A DNA stretch of 64,000 nucleotides from Sedimenticola hydrogenitrophicus (GCF_029017505.1 NZ_JAQGEI010000013.1:57380-121379), one strand, 5' to 3'. Positions 48,056 through 57,008 are shown, numbered from the stretch's first letter. Notes: generated from the letters alone by a model not told the origin. Translations and numbers: made by a program.

Positions 48056-49510
48056 TTATGCCTGGTCAGCCGGGGGGTGCTGCTCCAGCAGCTCCTGTAG
48101 CGCCGCCCGGGAGAGCTTGCCCATGGCATTGCGCGGCAGTTGCTCAATCGGCAGAAACTCCCGCGGCCGCAGGTGGCCGGGCAGGTGCTCGCGGGACCAC
48201 TCGGCCAGAGCCGCGGCCGCCACCTCGCCGCTGAACAGCGCCACCAGGGTAACCCCCCACACCGGGTCCGCTCGACCGGTGACGCCCACCGCCGTCACCC
48301 CGGGACAGGCCAGCAACCGCTCCTCGACCTCGGAGGGATGGATATTCTTGCCGCCGCTGACCAGCAGGTCGTCGGCGCGGCCGATCACGGTCAACCGCCC
48401 CTGCCCGTCCAGGCGCCCCAGGTCTCCGGTCTCGAACCAGCCCCGCTCCAGCCCCAGGCCCGCCGCCCCCGCCGGATTGGCGTAGCCGCGCATCACCGCC
48501 GGGCCGCGCACCCGGATACGCCCGGCGCTGCCGATCGACACCTGGTATCCCTCCAGCGGCCGGCCGACCCGACCCGGGGTGAGCCCCGCCGTCGGCGAGC
48601 AGTCGGTGGCGAACTGGGAGGCGGTCTCGCTCATGCCGTAACTGACACAGAGCGGCCAACCGGCGGCATGGGCGCGTTGCGCCAGTGATCGGGAGAGCGG
48701 CCCGCCGCCGATCAGCACCACCCTGAGCGTCGGCGGTGGCGGACGGTCGGCCTGGATCAGCAGCCGCTCCAGCATGGCCGGTACCAGCGACACATGGCTA
48801 ACCTCACCGGCCGCAATCTGCTGCCACACCTCGGCCACCTCAAACCCCTCCTGCAGCAGCACCCGGGCTCCGGCGGCGAGACAGCGCAGCAGGATCGACA
48901 GGCCACCAATATGAAACAGCGGCAAGCAGGCGAGCCAGCAGTCGGTCACGCCCAACCCCAGACGCCGCTCGGAGGCGGCCACGCTGGCGGCCAGGTTGGC
49001 CGCGCTCAGCATCACCCCCTTGGGCTCTCCGCTGGTGCCGCTGGTGGCAATGATCAGCTGGATCTGGTCACCACTTAAGGATCGCCCACCCAGCGGGTTC
49101 ACCCCGGCTGGCGCCACCCCCGCCGGAGGCGCGGCGAACAACTCGTGCGGCACAATCCAGCCCATCCCGGGGGCCGCCGGGGGCTGATGACTCACCAGAA
49201 AGTCACAACCGACACCGGCCAGCAACCGCTCACGGCGGGCCGGCTCCATGGCCGGGTCCAGTGGCAACAGGGTCACGCCCAGACGCAGGGCGGCGTAGAG
49301 CAGCCCGGCCAGCTGCTGTGCCGAAGCGAGCTGAACCACAACCAGTTGGCCACGGCAGACGCCCCGCGCGACCAGTCGGGCGCCCAACCCGTCCGCCTCG
49401 GCGACCAGCTGTCCATAGTCACGCGCACACACGCCTGCCAGTGCAGGAGCCTGGGGATGTCGTTCGCTGGCGGCGACGAGCCAGCCGCCTGGGGAGGGGA
49501 AATCGGTCAC
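48056..49510 (-). CDS. menE: o-Succinylbenzoate-CoA ligase MenE
   Basis: The 484-residue acyl-adenylating enzyme has IIATSGTSGEPKGVMLSA (ATP loop, about 156), the core VSYGMSETASQ and the C-terminal LPRNAMGKLSRAAL catalytic Lys. MenE activates o-succinylbenzoate for MenB. It is convergent with the other men genes and close to them, which supports the assignment over a generic CoA ligase. GTG 49510 has a weak GGA upstream; a TTG at 49537 is another option. Confidence 0.85.
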   Translation of the reverse strand: MTDFPSPGGWLVAASERHPQAPALAGVCARDYGQLVAEADGLGARLVARGVCRGQLVVVQLASAQQLAGLLYAALRLGVTLLPLDPAMEPARRERLLAGVGCDFLVSHQPPAAPGMGWIVPHELFAAPPAGVAPAGVNPLGGRSLSGDQIQLIIATSGTSGEPKGVMLSAANLAASVAASERRLGLGVTDCWLACLPLFHIGGLSILLRCLAAGARVLLQEGFEVAEVWQQIAAGEVSHVSLVPAMLERLLIQADRPPPPTLRVVLIGGGPLSRSLAQRAHAAGWPLCVSYGMSETASQFATDCSPTAGLTPGRVGRPLEGYQVSIGSAGRIRVRGPAVMRGYANPAGAAGLGLERGWFETGDLGRLDGQGRLTVIGRADDLLVSGGKNIHPSEVEERLLACPGVTAVGVTGRADPVWGVTLVALFSGEVAAAALAEWSREHLPGHLRPREFLPIEQLPRNAMGKLSRAALQELLEQHPPADQA

Positions 49511-49578
49511 TGGGGCGGTCCGTGATGGCGGCAGCAAGGGGCACGCAATGGTAATAAAACCGGGAAAAATGCGCTAGC

Positions 49579-49592
49579 TTGACCAAGATCAA
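49579..49592. promoter_or_regulatory. FNR/ANR-type box
   Basis: TTGAC-CAAG-ATCAA matches TTGAT-N4-ATCAA with one mismatch. It lies between the menE start (minus) and the diheme cytochrome start (plus), 89 bp upstream of the latter, so oxygen-dependent control of one or both is likely. Confidence 0.65.
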
Positions 49593-49680
49593 AAGAACCG
49601 CAACCTGTTTTCTGTTCCAATACGGCAAAATTTCGGGTTACCGCACCCGTCTGTGTGCCAAACGTTTTTTCGAGATGTCG

Positions 49681-50376
49681 ATGTCCATGTTTCATCCCAA
49701 AACCCTATTCCCGTTTTCAGCGTTGCTGATGCTGTGTCTGGCCCAGCCGCTGCAGGCGCAAACCTATGATTATGATCCCGACAATGCCGAGGAGATCAAC
49801 GAACTGTGCGCCGGCTGTCATGGCGAATACGGACAGGGTGGCAAGGAGGGTGAGTATCCCCGTATCGCTTCCCAACCGATCGAGTTCACCATCAACCAGC
49901 TGCGCCTGTTCCGCGACCGCAAGCGCAAGAACCTGGCCATGGTGGAGTATATCGATGATCGGCAGATGCCGGAATCTGACATCTACGATATTGCCCGTTA
50001 CCTGTCAGAGATCACCCTCAAGACCCGGCTCTCACCGATGGATGAGAACGCCCCCGACTTTGACGCCTACGCGCGCCTGCTGGAATCGAAAATGATCATG
50101 CAGATCCCCAAGGCGGAAGGGGATATCGAACGGGGTGGCAAGATCTACAACAAGGAGTGCGACACCTGCCACGGCAAGGAGGGCTGGGGCGACCACAAGA
50201 AGGCGGTGCCGATGCTCGCCGGCCAGTACACCAACTACCTGTGGCGTCAGGTGGAACAGCTGCGCAGCAAGCGGCGAATCCATGACGAGGACTCGCCCGA
50301 TAGTGAATTGCTGGACGAGTTCACCGACCAGGAGCTGACCGATATCTTCGCCTACCTTTCGGTCATGGACGACTGA
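49681..50376 (+). CDS. Diheme cytochrome c, c4/c553-like
   Basis: The 231-residue protein has a signal peptide (FPFSALLMLCLAQPLQAQ) and heme motifs CAGCH and CDTCH, about 115 residues apart. The sequence YPRIASQPIEFTINQLRLFRDRKRKN and PMLAGQYTNYLWRQVEQLRSKRR are of the cytochrome c4/c553 type, but the spacing between the hemes is larger than in the c4 at 39054. ATG 49681 is chosen for GAG 6 bp upstream; ATG 49675 and 49687 are equally in frame. It is probably induced under low oxygen through the FNR-like box. Confidence 0.83.
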   Translation: MSMFHPKTLFPFSALLMLCLAQPLQAQTYDYDPDNAEEINELCAGCHGEYGQGGKEGEYPRIASQPIEFTINQLRLFRDRKRKNLAMVEYIDDRQMPESDIYDIARYLSEITLKTRLSPMDENAPDFDAYARLLESKMIMQIPKAEGDIERGGKIYNKECDTCHGKEGWGDHKKAVPMLAGQYTNYLWRQVEQLRSKRRIHDEDSPDSELLDEFTDQELTDIFAYLSVMDD

Positions 50377-50395
50377 AATCATCCATCACCACCCC

Positions 50396-50471
50396 GTAGG
50401 GGCAGGCCCCCGTGCCTGCCCGGATTGCCGAGTCCCGGGGACACCGGGCAACCACAGAGGGTTGCCCCTAC
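50396..50471. repeat. Palindromic repeat family C, copy 5 (rearranged)
   Basis: GTAGGGGCAGGCCCCCGTGC CTGCCC, then GGGCAACCACAGAGGGTTGC CCCTAC. The two half-units appear with interchanged ends, forming one long palindrome between convergent genes. Confidence 0.8.
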
Positions 50472-50477
50472 AATCGC

Positions 50478-51038
50478 TCAGAAACGCCGCCCCGGCACGA
50501 ACTCTTCCGGTGTCAGGCGACCGTCGCCGTTGGCATCGAACGATTCAAAGCCGGGGGCCGACCCGGCGTTACGCATGGGATAACCCTGCGCGGCCTTCTC
50601 ACCCTGGCGGGCGGCACGGGTCCGGGCAAACTCTTCCGCCGTTACCACACCGTCTCCATTGCTGTCGAAATCGGCAAACCCCGCCGCCTGCCGGTTGGCA
50701 CCCCCCTTGGGGGCCATCGGCCGGTTCAGCTGCTGCCGCGTCTGGGAGAGCTGGCCTTTCAGCAACTCGTTTTCGCTGAGATAGCCGTCGCGGTCGCCGT
50801 CAAACGCCTCAAAGGCCGGCGCGTTGCCCAAGTTCCTCATCAACCGCCCCTCCCTGGCCCGTTCGCCGATGCGGGCATTGCGCGCCGCATAAAACTCGTC
50901 GGCACTCACCCGGCCATCGCCGTTGCTGTCATAGGTGGCGAAGGGGATTGGTCCCGGTGGGACCGCGAGCAGGCTGCCGGCGGCCAACAGGGCGCCGATC
51001 GCCAAGCTGAGTAACAGTGTGCGTTTGTGGGTTTTCAT
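50478..51038 (-). CDS. Exported four-EF-hand calcium-binding protein
   Basis: The 186-residue protein has a signal peptide (KRTLLLSLAIGALLAAGSLLA) and four EF-hand loops: DSNGDGRVSADE, DGDRDGYLSENE, DSNGDGVVTAEE and DANGDGRLTPEE. Loop residues 1, 3, 5 and 12 are intact, so Ca2+ binding is likely. AGGAG precedes ATG 51038. It lies next to a PhoPQ-like system and could be part of its regulon; that is inference. Confidence 0.85.
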   Translation of the reverse strand: MKTHKRTLLLSLAIGALLAAGSLLAVPPGPIPFATYDSNGDGRVSADEFYAARNARIGERAREGRLMRNLGNAPAFEAFDGDRDGYLSENELLKGQLSQTRQQLNRPMAPKGGANRQAAGFADFDSNGDGVVTAEEFARTRAARQGEKAAQGYPMRNAGSAPGFESFDANGDGRLTPEEFVPGRRF

Positions 51039-51212
51039 GATCTTCTCCTTCAATCTGCTGCCTTTCCCTGATTAAAAGAGTAATCCCGGCAGCTGAAACT
51101 AGGCTGAAAATCACCGCGTAGCTTGAAAAAACTGTAAATATTCGGCCAAATGCTCTACAAAAGGGCCCACACAAACGATCACCCAACCCACAGCCAGTCG
51201 AACTCAGCCGCC

Positions 51213-51473
51213 ATGCGCATCTACATGCAGACCCTGCACTCACCCGAGCAGCCGCTCCGCTATTACCACCTGCACCTGCAGCCCGATCTGCTGGGCGGTT
51301 GGAGCCTGGTGCGTGAAACGGGTATTCAGGGTACCCGTGGACAGGTGACCAAGGAGCACTTCGAGGGGCGTGAAGAGGCCGAGCGCACCCTGATCAAACG
51401 ACGGGATATGCAGCTCAAGCGGGGCTATCGGGTGGTGTATCGCGAGGGCACCCCGCGCGAGTCAGGCAGTTAG
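51213..51473 (+). CDS. WGR-domain protein
   Basis: The 86-residue protein has LHLQPDLLGGWSLVRETGIQGTRGQVTKEHFEGREEAERTLIKRRDMQLKRGY compressed here as its core: the W-x-L-V-R-x-x-G-R-x-G-like pattern defines a stand-alone WGR domain, usually found with polyA polymerase-like or DNA-repair proteins. ATG 51213 is chosen. The gene diverges from the EF-hand protein. The role is unknown. Confidence 0.75.
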   Translation: MRIYMQTLHSPEQPLRYYHLHLQPDLLGGWSLVRETGIQGTRGQVTKEHFEGREEAERTLIKRRDMQLKRGYRVVYREGTPRESGS

Positions 51474-51571
51474 GGCAATTACGCAGTTTGTTGTTTGTAG
51501 GGTGGGCACGTTTTTTGTGCCCACGCGGATACCCCAAACCAGATGACAGCCGGGCGCGGACGACGTGCCGA

Positions 51572-52897
51572 TCACAGCGGCAGAGTGACCCGGACCTTGA
51601 GCCCGCCCAGCTCAGGCGCCGGCATAAACTCGATCCCGCCGCCATAGAGCTGCACCATGTCCTTGGTGATTGCCAGACCCAGGCCATGCCCGTCCACCGA
51701 CTCGTCGATCCGCACCCCGCGCCCCGTCAGCCGGGCCAGCGCCTCCGCTGAGACACCGGGACCGTCATCTTCCACCTCAATCACTAGCGCATCGTGCTGA
51801 GCGATGACACAGCGCACCCGGCCCCGGGCCCACTTGCAGGCGTTATCCAGCAGGTTACCCAACAGCTCCAGCATATCTTCCCGGTCCACCGCAAGCTGAC
51901 CCGCCTCGGGAACCCTGGTCTCGATGGCTAACTGCTTTTCATGGTAAATCTGTCGCAGCACGCGTAGCAGCGCGGGCATCTCCCGGCCGGCATTGAAACG
52001 CCCTCCGGAGATCCCGGAACCGGCCAGACGCGCCCGCTTCATCTCCCGTTCCATCAGCTGGCGGATGCGCGAGAGCTGTTGCTGCATGGCGGCCTTCAGC
52101 TCGGGATGGGCCGCCAGCTCATCGCTCTCCAGTTGCTGCTGCAGCAGATTGATCGGTCCCTTGAAGGCGTGTGACAGGTTACCCAGCCCCTTGCGCGAGT
52201 GTTCCAAGCGCTGCTGAAACAGTCCCAGCAGATGATTGAACTGTACCACCAGCGGTGCCACCTCGGTCGGAACCTGGGTGGTCAGCGCCCTGACCTCCCC
52301 CCGCTCCAGCCGCGCCATCTCCTCCCGCACCCGTTCCAGCCTGACCAGGGCCGCGCGCACGATCAACTGTTGCCCGGCGAACAGCAGCAGGGTACCAACC
52401 AGGATCAGCGCCACGAACCACCACTCGAACTGCGTCAGCCGCTGGTTGAGCGGCGTCATATCCTCCGCCACCGCGATGGAGAAGATCTTCCCCTGCTTGT
52501 TGTAGCCGGCGGCCCAGACCAGCAGCTCCTGGCCCGCCGGGCCCGGCATGCGCCACTGGCCCCGGGTGCCGGGATCGAAGGCGGGAATCTCCAGCCGCTG
52601 ATCCCACTGGGAGCGGGAGACGACCTGTTCGCCGTCCCGGAAGTTGATCTGGTAGTAGTGACCGGAGAGCGGCTGGTTGTAGATGGCATCGATGCGCCGC
52701 CAGCGCACCTGGGGCCGGCCGGAGTCATCCAGGCGCATTGCCGCCAGCACCGACTCGGCGTCGTGCTCCAGTCGGGAGGCGACGAAATGTTCGGTCAGGC
52801 TGTGGATCGCCTGGATACCACCCCACCAGACCAGCCCGAACAACAGCACCAGGCCGGCGCCCAGGCCCAGCCGCAACTGCTGGCCCAGGGACATCAA
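51572..52897 (-). CDS. PhoQ-like sensor histidine kinase
   Basis: The 441-residue protein has two membrane segments (about 12-33 and 162-183), a periplasmic domain of about 125 residues, a HAMP linker and a kinase core. The phosphoacceptor is in LSHAFKGPINLL, a PhoQ-like variant of the usual H-E-x-x-x-P. N-box LLGNLLDNACKWA and GHGLGLAI follow. It overlaps the response regulator by 4 bp. The likely signals are divalent cations or cationic peptides by analogy only. Confidence 0.85.
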   Translation of the reverse strand: MMSLGQQLRLGLGAGLVLLFGLVWWGGIQAIHSLTEHFVASRLEHDAESVLAAMRLDDSGRPQVRWRRIDAIYNQPLSGHYYQINFRDGEQVVSRSQWDQRLEIPAFDPGTRGQWRMPGPAGQELLVWAAGYNKQGKIFSIAVAEDMTPLNQRLTQFEWWFVALILVGTLLLFAGQQLIVRAALVRLERVREEMARLERGEVRALTTQVPTEVAPLVVQFNHLLGLFQQRLEHSRKGLGNLSHAFKGPINLLQQQLESDELAAHPELKAAMQQQLSRIRQLMEREMKRARLAGSGISGGRFNAGREMPALLRVLRQIYHEKQLAIETRVPEAGQLAVDREDMLELLGNLLDNACKWARGRVRCVIAQHDALVIEVEDDGPGVSAEALARLTGRGVRIDESVDGHGLGLAITKDMVQLYGGGIEFMPAPELGGLKVRVTLPL

Positions 52898-53562
52898 TTG
52901 TCATCTCCACGGAACAGGTAACCCTGACCGCGTCGGGTCTCGATGCGCTCCCGGCCGATGCGTTCGCGCAGGCGCCGAATGTAGACCTCGATCAGATTGC
53001 TGTCCCGATCGAAATCCTGTTCGTAGACATGCTCGGTGAGTCGGGTCTTGGAGAGAATCTGCCCGGGATGGAGCATGAAATAACGCAGCAACCGGAACTC
53101 GGTGCCGGTCAGCTCCACCGGGCGGCCATCGGCCAGTATCACCCGCTGGTGGTCCTCATCCAGCTGCAGCCCGCCCTGCTTCAGTTCGTGGGCGGGCTGT
53201 CCCGCGCTGCGGCGCACCAGCGCCAGCAGCCGGGCCACCAGCTCCTCCACGTGGAACGGTTTGCCCAGGTAGTCATCTGCCCCGGCGCGGAATCCGTCCA
53301 CCCGCTCATGCCAGGCATCCCGGGCGGTCAGCACCAGCACCGGCAGCGGATTCTCCCGCGCCCGCCAGTGCGCCAGCACCTCCAGACCGGGACGTTGCGG
53401 CAGTCCCAGGTCGAGTACCGCCACGTCGTAGGGTTCCACCTCGCCCATGAATTCGCCATCGACCCCGTTATCCGCCACATCCACGGCAAAGCCGGCCCGC
53501 TTCAGGGCCGGCTTCAGCCGGGCCACCAGTTCGGCGTCATCCTCTACCAGCAGCAGGCGCAT
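52894..53562 (-). CDS. OmpR-family response regulator, PhoP-like
   Basis: 222 residues: receiver (DD near 7-8, phosphoacceptor Asp in VAVLDLGLP, about 51, Lys in GKPF) and a winged-helix domain (TGTEFRLLRYFMLHPGQILSKTRL, RDSNLIEVYIRRLRERIG). It forms the pair with the kinase. The PepSY protein is 34 bp upstream and the three genes appear to be one transcript. Confidence 0.88.
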   Translation of the reverse strand: MRLLLVEDDAELVARLKPALKRAGFAVDVADNGVDGEFMGEVEPYDVAVLDLGLPQRPGLEVLAHWRARENPLPVLVLTARDAWHERVDGFRAGADDYLGKPFHVEELVARLLALVRRSAGQPAHELKQGGLQLDEDHQRVILADGRPVELTGTEFRLLRYFMLHPGQILSKTRLTEHVYEQDFDRDSNLIEVYIRRLRERIGRERIETRRGQGYLFRGDDN

Positions 53563-53596
53563 CCCAGTGCTCCGTCAATGTGATAATTACGCAGCA

Positions 53597-53890
53597 CTAA
53601 TCTTCCCGCTCGCGTTTCAGCAGTTCCCCAGTTACCGCATCCAGCTTCAGTTCCCACACCTTGCCGTCGTCATCCAGCAGTTCGATTTCGTAGATCAGGG
53701 CATCCTTTTTCTGTTCCAGCTTGACCTCCAGCGGCCGTCCCGGATACTCGGCGCGGACATTGGCCAGGATCTGTTCCAGCGACAGGATCTCGCCCGACTC
53801 CAGCAGCGCCCGCGCCCGTTCGTGGTCACGCTCGGCCATTACCAGCAGCGGCACCAGCAGTGCAACAAGCAATAAATAACGTTTTTTCAT
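53597..53890 (-). CDS. PepSY-domain periplasmic protein
   Basis: The 97-residue protein has a signal peptide (MKKRYLLLVALLVPLLVMA) and a PepSY domain (ALIYEIELLDDDGKVWELKLDAVTGELL). PepSY proteins often precede PhoPQ/QseBC-like genes and may modulate the sensor or inhibit proteases. First gene of the three-gene run. Confidence 0.85.
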   Translation of the reverse strand: MKKRYLLLVALLVPLLVMAERDHERARALLESGEILSLEQILANVRAEYPGRPLEVKLEQKKDALIYEIELLDDDGKVWELKLDAVTGELLKRERED

Positions 53891-54224
53891 GGTAACCCTT
53901 ATCCTGCACCCTGGGCCGGCGCGAGACAATCCTCATTCGGGTGCTTCAGTGTCCGCAGGAGTTCCCACCGGCCAGTTACAGGGTACGCATGGAGAGATGA
54001 ATTGAAGCTGAAATCCGCCGACCGACGGACGGACGCGGGGGTTTGCTTCCCGGTAAGGCGGATACTACCACCCGACCGACCTTGCCGCCCCTCCGGGCGC
54101 CACCGTGTACCCTGTCGGGGTGCTAGACTTAAGGTATAAGGCATTCCCCGATCAACCCCGGAGCACATCACTCGACGATGTAACACGATGATGTAGCCCT
54201 CTCACCCCGAGAAGGAGCCATACC
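53891..54224. other. Divergent regulatory gap
   Basis: 334 bp between the PepSY gene (minus) and a small plus-strand gene. A TATAAG near 54136 is a possible -10. No repeat family member is present. Confidence 0.35.
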
Positions 54225-54437
54225 ATGACAACCACAATTACCGGTGCATTCACCTCCATGGATACGATCCGCAACGCCATGGACGACCTGCTCGCCAGCG
54301 GCATCGACCGGGAGAAGATGTTTGCCGACAGCGAGCATACCGAACTCAAGGTCATGATCCCGGATGATATAGAGAGCGAGGTCACCGAGATCATTCAGCG
54401 CCACAAACCGGTGGAGCTGGCCTCGCATCACCGCTGA
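54225..54437 (+). CDS. Small hypothetical protein, ferredoxin-like or stress-protein-like
   Basis: 70 residues beginning MTTTITGAFTSMDTIRNAMD. GAGAAGGAG lies upstream of the ATG, and the beta-alpha-beta-beta-alpha pattern (TGAFTSMDTIRNAMDDLLASG, LKVMIPDDIESEVTEIIQRH) looks genuine. I do not recognise a named family. It is not linked in strand to its neighbours. Confidence 0.6.
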   Translation: MTTTITGAFTSMDTIRNAMDDLLASGIDREKMFADSEHTELKVMIPDDIESEVTEIIQRHKPVELASHHR

Positions 54438-54578
54438 TTCCGAAGTTCGGTCCTTCAGCCACAACCGATGGCTGGCCGGTCATCTCCCCGGCCAGCCATC
54501 CCCACACCGCCCCGCCGCTCCATGCATGGATCAATCCTGACAAATCCCCTCGGCTGAGCCGGTGGTTGGCTCGGTGAT

Positions 54579-55016
54579 TCAATCGAGCAGCTTGGCCAGT
54601 GTCCTCTCCAGCGATACCAGATCCCGCTCCGTCAGGCGCGCCTCGAAGCGCTCCCGGATGGTGCCGCCGTAAACAGCCCACATGCGTTTGAGCAGCCGGC
54701 GTCCGCCGGGGGTGAGGGTGATCACCGCACCCCGCCTGTCCTCGGGGCAGGCCTCGCGATTGAGCAGGGCCTCGTTCTGCAGCCGGTCCAGCAGGCGCGA
54801 CAGATTGTATTTGGGCAGCAGCACCTTCTGTCCCAGTTCAAACTGACGAATCCGCTGTCCGGGTGCATCGTGCACCTCCAGCAGCACGTCATACCAACTC
54901 AGCGGCGGCAGGTCGGCGCGCTTGAGCTCCTGCTCGCTCTGTTCCAGCAGGGTCTTGTAGACGCGGAACAGGTGCGCCCAGGCCGCCACGCTCTCTTTTT
55001 TGGGGGGTATTTTCAT
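54579..55016 (-). CDS. MarR-family transcriptional regulator
   Basis: The 145-residue winged-helix repressor has LSWYDVLLEVHDAPGQRIRQFELGQ, KYNLSRLLDRLQNEALLNREACPEDRRGAVITLTPGGRRLL, the MarR recognition helix and wing. ATG 55016 is chosen because upstream codons overlap the operator. It is divergent from the rhodanese gene and should bind the twin palindromes between them. MarR proteins usually respond to phenolics or oxidants; the ligand here is unknown. Confidence 0.87.
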   Translation of the reverse strand: MKIPPKKESVAAWAHLFRVYKTLLEQSEQELKRADLPPLSWYDVLLEVHDAPGQRIRQFELGQKVLLPKYNLSRLLDRLQNEALLNREACPEDRRGAVITLTPGGRRLLKRMWAVYGGTIRERFEARLTERDLVSLERTLAKLLD

Positions 55017-55037
55017 AACGCAAGTATCCGTGAATCT

Positions 55038-55053
55038 GGTTGCAATTACAACC
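55038..55053. promoter_or_regulatory. MarR-type operator 1
   Basis: GGTTGCAATTACAACC, a near-palindrome. It is the exact reverse complement of the site at 55078-55093, 40 bp away centre to centre, between the MarR gene and the rhodanese gene. Confidence 0.75.
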
Positions 55054-55077
55054 TCATTATGCTTCACTTTAGTCGCT

Positions 55078-55093
55078 GGTTGTAATTGCAACC
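55078..55093. promoter_or_regulatory. MarR-type operator 2
   Basis: GGTTGTAATTGCAACC, extended to CTGG...CCAG (55076-55095). It is the same half-sites as operator 1 in opposite orientation and lies 28 bp upstream of the rhodanese start, so it can block RNA polymerase. Confidence 0.75.
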
Positions 55094-55120
55094 AGATTGA
55101 CCAACACAAGGAGAAGCGAA

Positions 55121-55462
55121 ATGATCGAGAAAATCAGCCGTCAGGAGATCCTGGAAAACCTGCGCGACAATCGCCCCATGACCCTGGTCGAGGCGCTGCC
55201 GCTGCGATACTTCGCGGATGCCCACCTGCCGGGGGCCATCAATATCAATTTTGACGAGGTGGAGCAGCTGGCGCCCAAGGTGCTGCCCGACCGGGAGGCG
55301 TTGATCGTGGTCTACTGCGCCAACGCCGCCTGCCAGAACTCGGCCAAGGCCGCGTTCAAACTGAAGACACTGGGTTACCGCAATGTCAGGCAATACGCCG
55401 AGGGCAAGGAGGACTGGGTCAACGCCGGCCTGGAAACGGTCGGTTCCAGGGCCGCGGCCTGA
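55121..55462 (+). CDS. Rhodanese-domain protein
   Basis: The 113-residue single-domain rhodanese has VEALPLRYFADAHLPGAININFDEV and the active-site loop YCANAACQNSAKAA with a catalytic Cys near residue 66. It may transfer sulfane sulfur or act as a sulfide sensor-linked carrier. AAGGAG precedes ATG 55121. Expression is probably set by the divergent MarR protein. Confidence 0.87.
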   Translation: MIEKISRQEILENLRDNRPMTLVEALPLRYFADAHLPGAININFDEVEQLAPKVLPDREALIVVYCANAACQNSAKAAFKLKTLGYRNVRQYAEGKEDWVNAGLETVGSRAAA

Positions 55463-55480
55463 CGTAATTTGAAAAAATCC

Positions 55481-55612
55481 GTAGGGGCAACCCCTCGTGG
55501 TTGCCTGGAGGACGGACCTTCGATCGGTCAGGGCAGGCACAGGGGCTTGCCCCTACGGTTGGCCAGTCGGAGGTCCGGGTGGATGGCAATGCCAAGGCAG
55601 GCACAGGGGCGG
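55481..55612. repeat. Palindromic repeat family C, copy 6
   Basis: GTAGGGGCAACCCCTCGTGG with TTGCC, then GGGCAGGCACAGGGGCTTGC CCCTACGG, and a further partial GGCAGGCACAGGGGCGG unit. It lies between convergent rhodanese and GTPase genes. Confidence 0.8.
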
Positions 55613-55619
55613 CTCCGCC

Positions 55620-57008
55620 CTAGTCCGTCAACTGACGGTAGACCCACTCCCGCAACCCGTCCGCCGCCCGCCCCTGCGGCCCCTGCTTCAGCAGCTGACG
55701 GCACTGCTTCAGCAGTCGCACCTGGGTCTTCAGCTCCAGGGAGCGCATGCGGCGAATCCCCTCCTCACCGATCACCAGCCGCTCGCGGTCGGCGTGGCTG
55801 CGGGCGAGCATGGCCCGGGCATGGCTCAGGGCGCGCCCCAGGATGACGAAGGCGAAGTTGGGATCCTTGACCGGTCCCAGCCGGTGCCTTTCGGCGCTGA
55901 CCTGGAGCCAGGAGGGAATCCGCTGTTTCACCCAGTCCGCCCCGAACCAGCCGGAAAGCCCGCCCAGCACGCCGCCGCTAATGACGCCGGTCAGCAGCGA
56001 TGCGCCCCCCAGACCGGCGTCCGCCAGCAGGCCGATGGCCGCGCCGGCCCCGGCGCTGACCAGCGCCAACTGGTGTTTCCCGAGCCCCCAGAGCGTCCAC
56101 TGGGAGGTGTCCATCAATTCGCTCCGGTCCACCTCCAGCTGGCGCAGATCGGACTCCAACCGATGGTAGAGGAACAGCGCCTCCAGCTGCTGCTGCCCCT
56201 CCCGCTCCAGCCGGTTGAGCCGGGTATTGAAGCGTTCGATCTCCTCCGGCAGCAACGCCGCCAGCTGTTCGCGCGCCGCCCGTTCCAGCCGGCTGCTCGA
56301 CTGCTGGTAACCAAGCAGGCGGTAGAGATTCTCCACGATGATGCCGGCCGCCTGGTGCAGTTTGAGCCGGCGGTAACCCTCCAGCTGTTGGATGGCCCGA
56401 TCGAAGGCCGTACCGCTGTGCGGTTCCAGTTCGCCGAAGGTGCGCAGCAGCTGCAGGTGCTGCTCGAAGGGGGCATGCAGCGGGTCGAACAGCCGCACCA
56501 GGCTGAAATACTGATTCAGCGCCTGCCGCCACTGCGCCACATGGGTATCGCCGCCGATCGGATTGATCAGTGCCAGCCGCGGCCGGCCGGTCCAGCGCAG
56601 GATCTCCATCTCGGTCTCGTATTCCGGGCTGTAGGGCAGTGAGCCGTCGACCACGTAGATGATGCCGGCCCCCTCGATGATCGGCTTCAGCAGTTCCACC
56701 TCGTCGACAAAGCGGTCGCTGTCAGCGAACTGCTCGATGAACGCCGCCACCCGCTGCGGCCGCCGGTCCGCCGCCACCGGCTGCTCCCTCAGCCAGGCCA
56801 GGCACTGGCCGGCGCGCTGGAAGCCGGGTGTATCCACCAGTTCGAAAACGGTACGCCCGTCGAGCTTCAGGGAGAAGCGCTGGGCCACCCGGGTGGTGCC
56901 GGAGAGTGGCGAGATCTCCACCTGGTCGTTCTGGGTCAGCGCGGCCACCACCGAGGACTTGCCCTTGTTGGGATGCCCCACCACGGCCATCATCGGATGC
57001 TCAGGCAT
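55620..57008 (-). CDS. DUF3482-domain GTPase
   Basis: The 462-residue protein has an Era/TrmE-type GTPase N-terminus: G1 VGHPNKGKSS (about 10-19), G3 DTPG in FELVDTPGF and a switch region ISPLSGTTRVAQ. A long C-terminal DUF3482 part with a Gly/Ala-rich hydrophobic segment (about 300-345, AGAGAAIGLLADAGLGGASLLTGVISGGVLGG) suggests membrane association. The usual G4 NKxD is not visible. It overlaps the DUF2868 gene start by 8 bp. Function unknown; the pair is conserved in Gammaproteobacteria. Confidence 0.83.
   Translation of the reverse strand: MPEHPMMAVVGHPNKGKSSVVAALTQNDQVEISPLSGTTRVAQRFSLKLDGRTVFELVDTPGFQRAGQCLAWLREQPVAADRRPQRVAAFIEQFADSDRFVDEVELLKPIIEGAGIIYVVDGSLPYSPEYETEMEILRWTGRPRLALINPIGGDTHVAQWRQALNQYFSLVRLFDPLHAPFEQHLQLLRTFGELEPHSGTAFDRAIQQLEGYRRLKLHQAAGIIVENLYRLLGYQQSSSRLERAAREQLAALLPEEIERFNTRLNRLEREGQQQLEALFLYHRLESDLRQLEVDRSELMDTSQWTLWGLGKHQLALVSAGAGAAIGLLADAGLGGASLLTGVISGGVLGGLSGWFGADWVKQRIPSWLQVSAERHRLGPVKDPNFAFVILGRALSHARAMLARSHADRERLVIGEEGIRRMRSLELKTQVRLLKQCRQLLKQGPQGRAADGLREWVYRQLTD

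Noticed and set aside
54152..54464. Minus-strand frames of 80-98 codons around the small gene at 54225
   Set aside because: Antisense to the supported plus-strand gene, with no ribosome site.
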